Positions 5,560 to 5,591 of a stretch of DNA of 5,591 bases are shown piece after piece. The translations under genes and the position numbers were made by a program. The stretch lies in NCBI GenBank assembly GCA_030681145.1, contig JAUXXK010000320.1, positions 1 through 5,591 of the forward strand, given 5' to 3'. The DNA comes from Methanobacteriaceae archaeon (GTDB taxonomy: Archaea > Methanobacteriota > Methanobacteria > Methanobacteriales > Methanobacteriaceae). Within the stretch, counting starts at the first letter, position 1; each line of letters starts with the position of its first letter. The notes below the pieces were generated by a model, which searched no databases, had not been told where the DNA came from, and was given only the letters and a program-made list of their open reading frames with translations.

Positions 5560-5591
5560 TTATTCCTCCATTCTCCTAGTTTTATAAACAG
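5560..5591 (-). CDS. Probable 3' end of the preceding ehb gene (ehbD), partial
   Basis: Upstream of ehbE only 33 bases are visible. One frame reads VYKTRRMEE and stops at TAA (5562-5560), two bases before the ehbE ATG. That tight junction, with the ehbE SD inside the reading frame, is the same style as the other genes here, and a charged tail suits the end of a membrane subunit. By operon order this would be ehbD. A second frame runs on open into ehbE and a third stops within three codons, so the assignment depends on the sequence beyond the window. Confidence 0.35.
   Translation of the reverse strand, partial: VYKTRRMEE

Overview
This window reads almost entirely on the minus strand. It is the middle of an ehb operon, which encodes energy-converting hydrogenase B (Ehb), a multi-subunit membrane-bound [NiFe] hydrogenase of hydrogenotrophic methanogens. 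Several features point to an archaeon of the order Methanobacteriales, probably a mesophilic Methanobacterium-like or Methanobrevibacter-like organism: the gene order, a polyferredoxin followed by a small ferredoxin, MrpB/MrpC/MrpD-type membrane subunits, GGTGA/GGAGG-type Shine-Dalgarno (SD) sequences, and a high A+T content judged by eye. The genus assignment is inference.

Layout, in the direction of transcription (right to left): the last codons of a gene that should be ehbD (5591-5560, uncertain); ehbE, MrpC/NuoK-like (5558-5169); an unlisted 36-codon small ORF that exactly fills the E-F gap (5167-5057); ehbF, MrpD/NuoN-like (5057-3564); a second small ORF of 58 codons that fills the F-G gap (3567-3391); ehbG, small membrane protein (3404-3066); ehbH, MbhE/MrpA-C-terminus-like (3073-2795); ehbI, MrpB-like (2794-2312); ehbJ, small membrane protein (2257-2009); an AT-rich gap; ehbK, a polyferredoxin with 14 cluster motifs (1911-550); ehbL, a two-cluster ferredoxin (553-68); and a stem-loop plus T-run that looks like a terminator (65-33). 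The gene letters rest on the order known from Methanothermobacter and on counting four genes between F and K.

Together these genes encode the ion-translocating membrane module (E, F, G, H, I, J) and part of the electron-transfer module (K, L). The hydrogenase small and large subunits and the NuoH-like subunit (ehbM, N, O in related species) are not in the window and would be expected further left. From family knowledge, Ehb uses the H+ or Na+ gradient to push electrons from H2 uphill onto low-potential ferredoxin, mainly for carbon assimilation.

The most interesting observations are the two small ORFs. Each has its own well-spaced SD and start/stop overlaps of the kind used for translational coupling, and each removes what would otherwise be the only sizeable gap in its part of the operon. 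Also notable are an incomplete first cluster motif in EhbK, the apparent loss of the usual TM7 lysine in EhbF, and a terminator-like hairpin directly after ehbL where the operon would be expected to continue.
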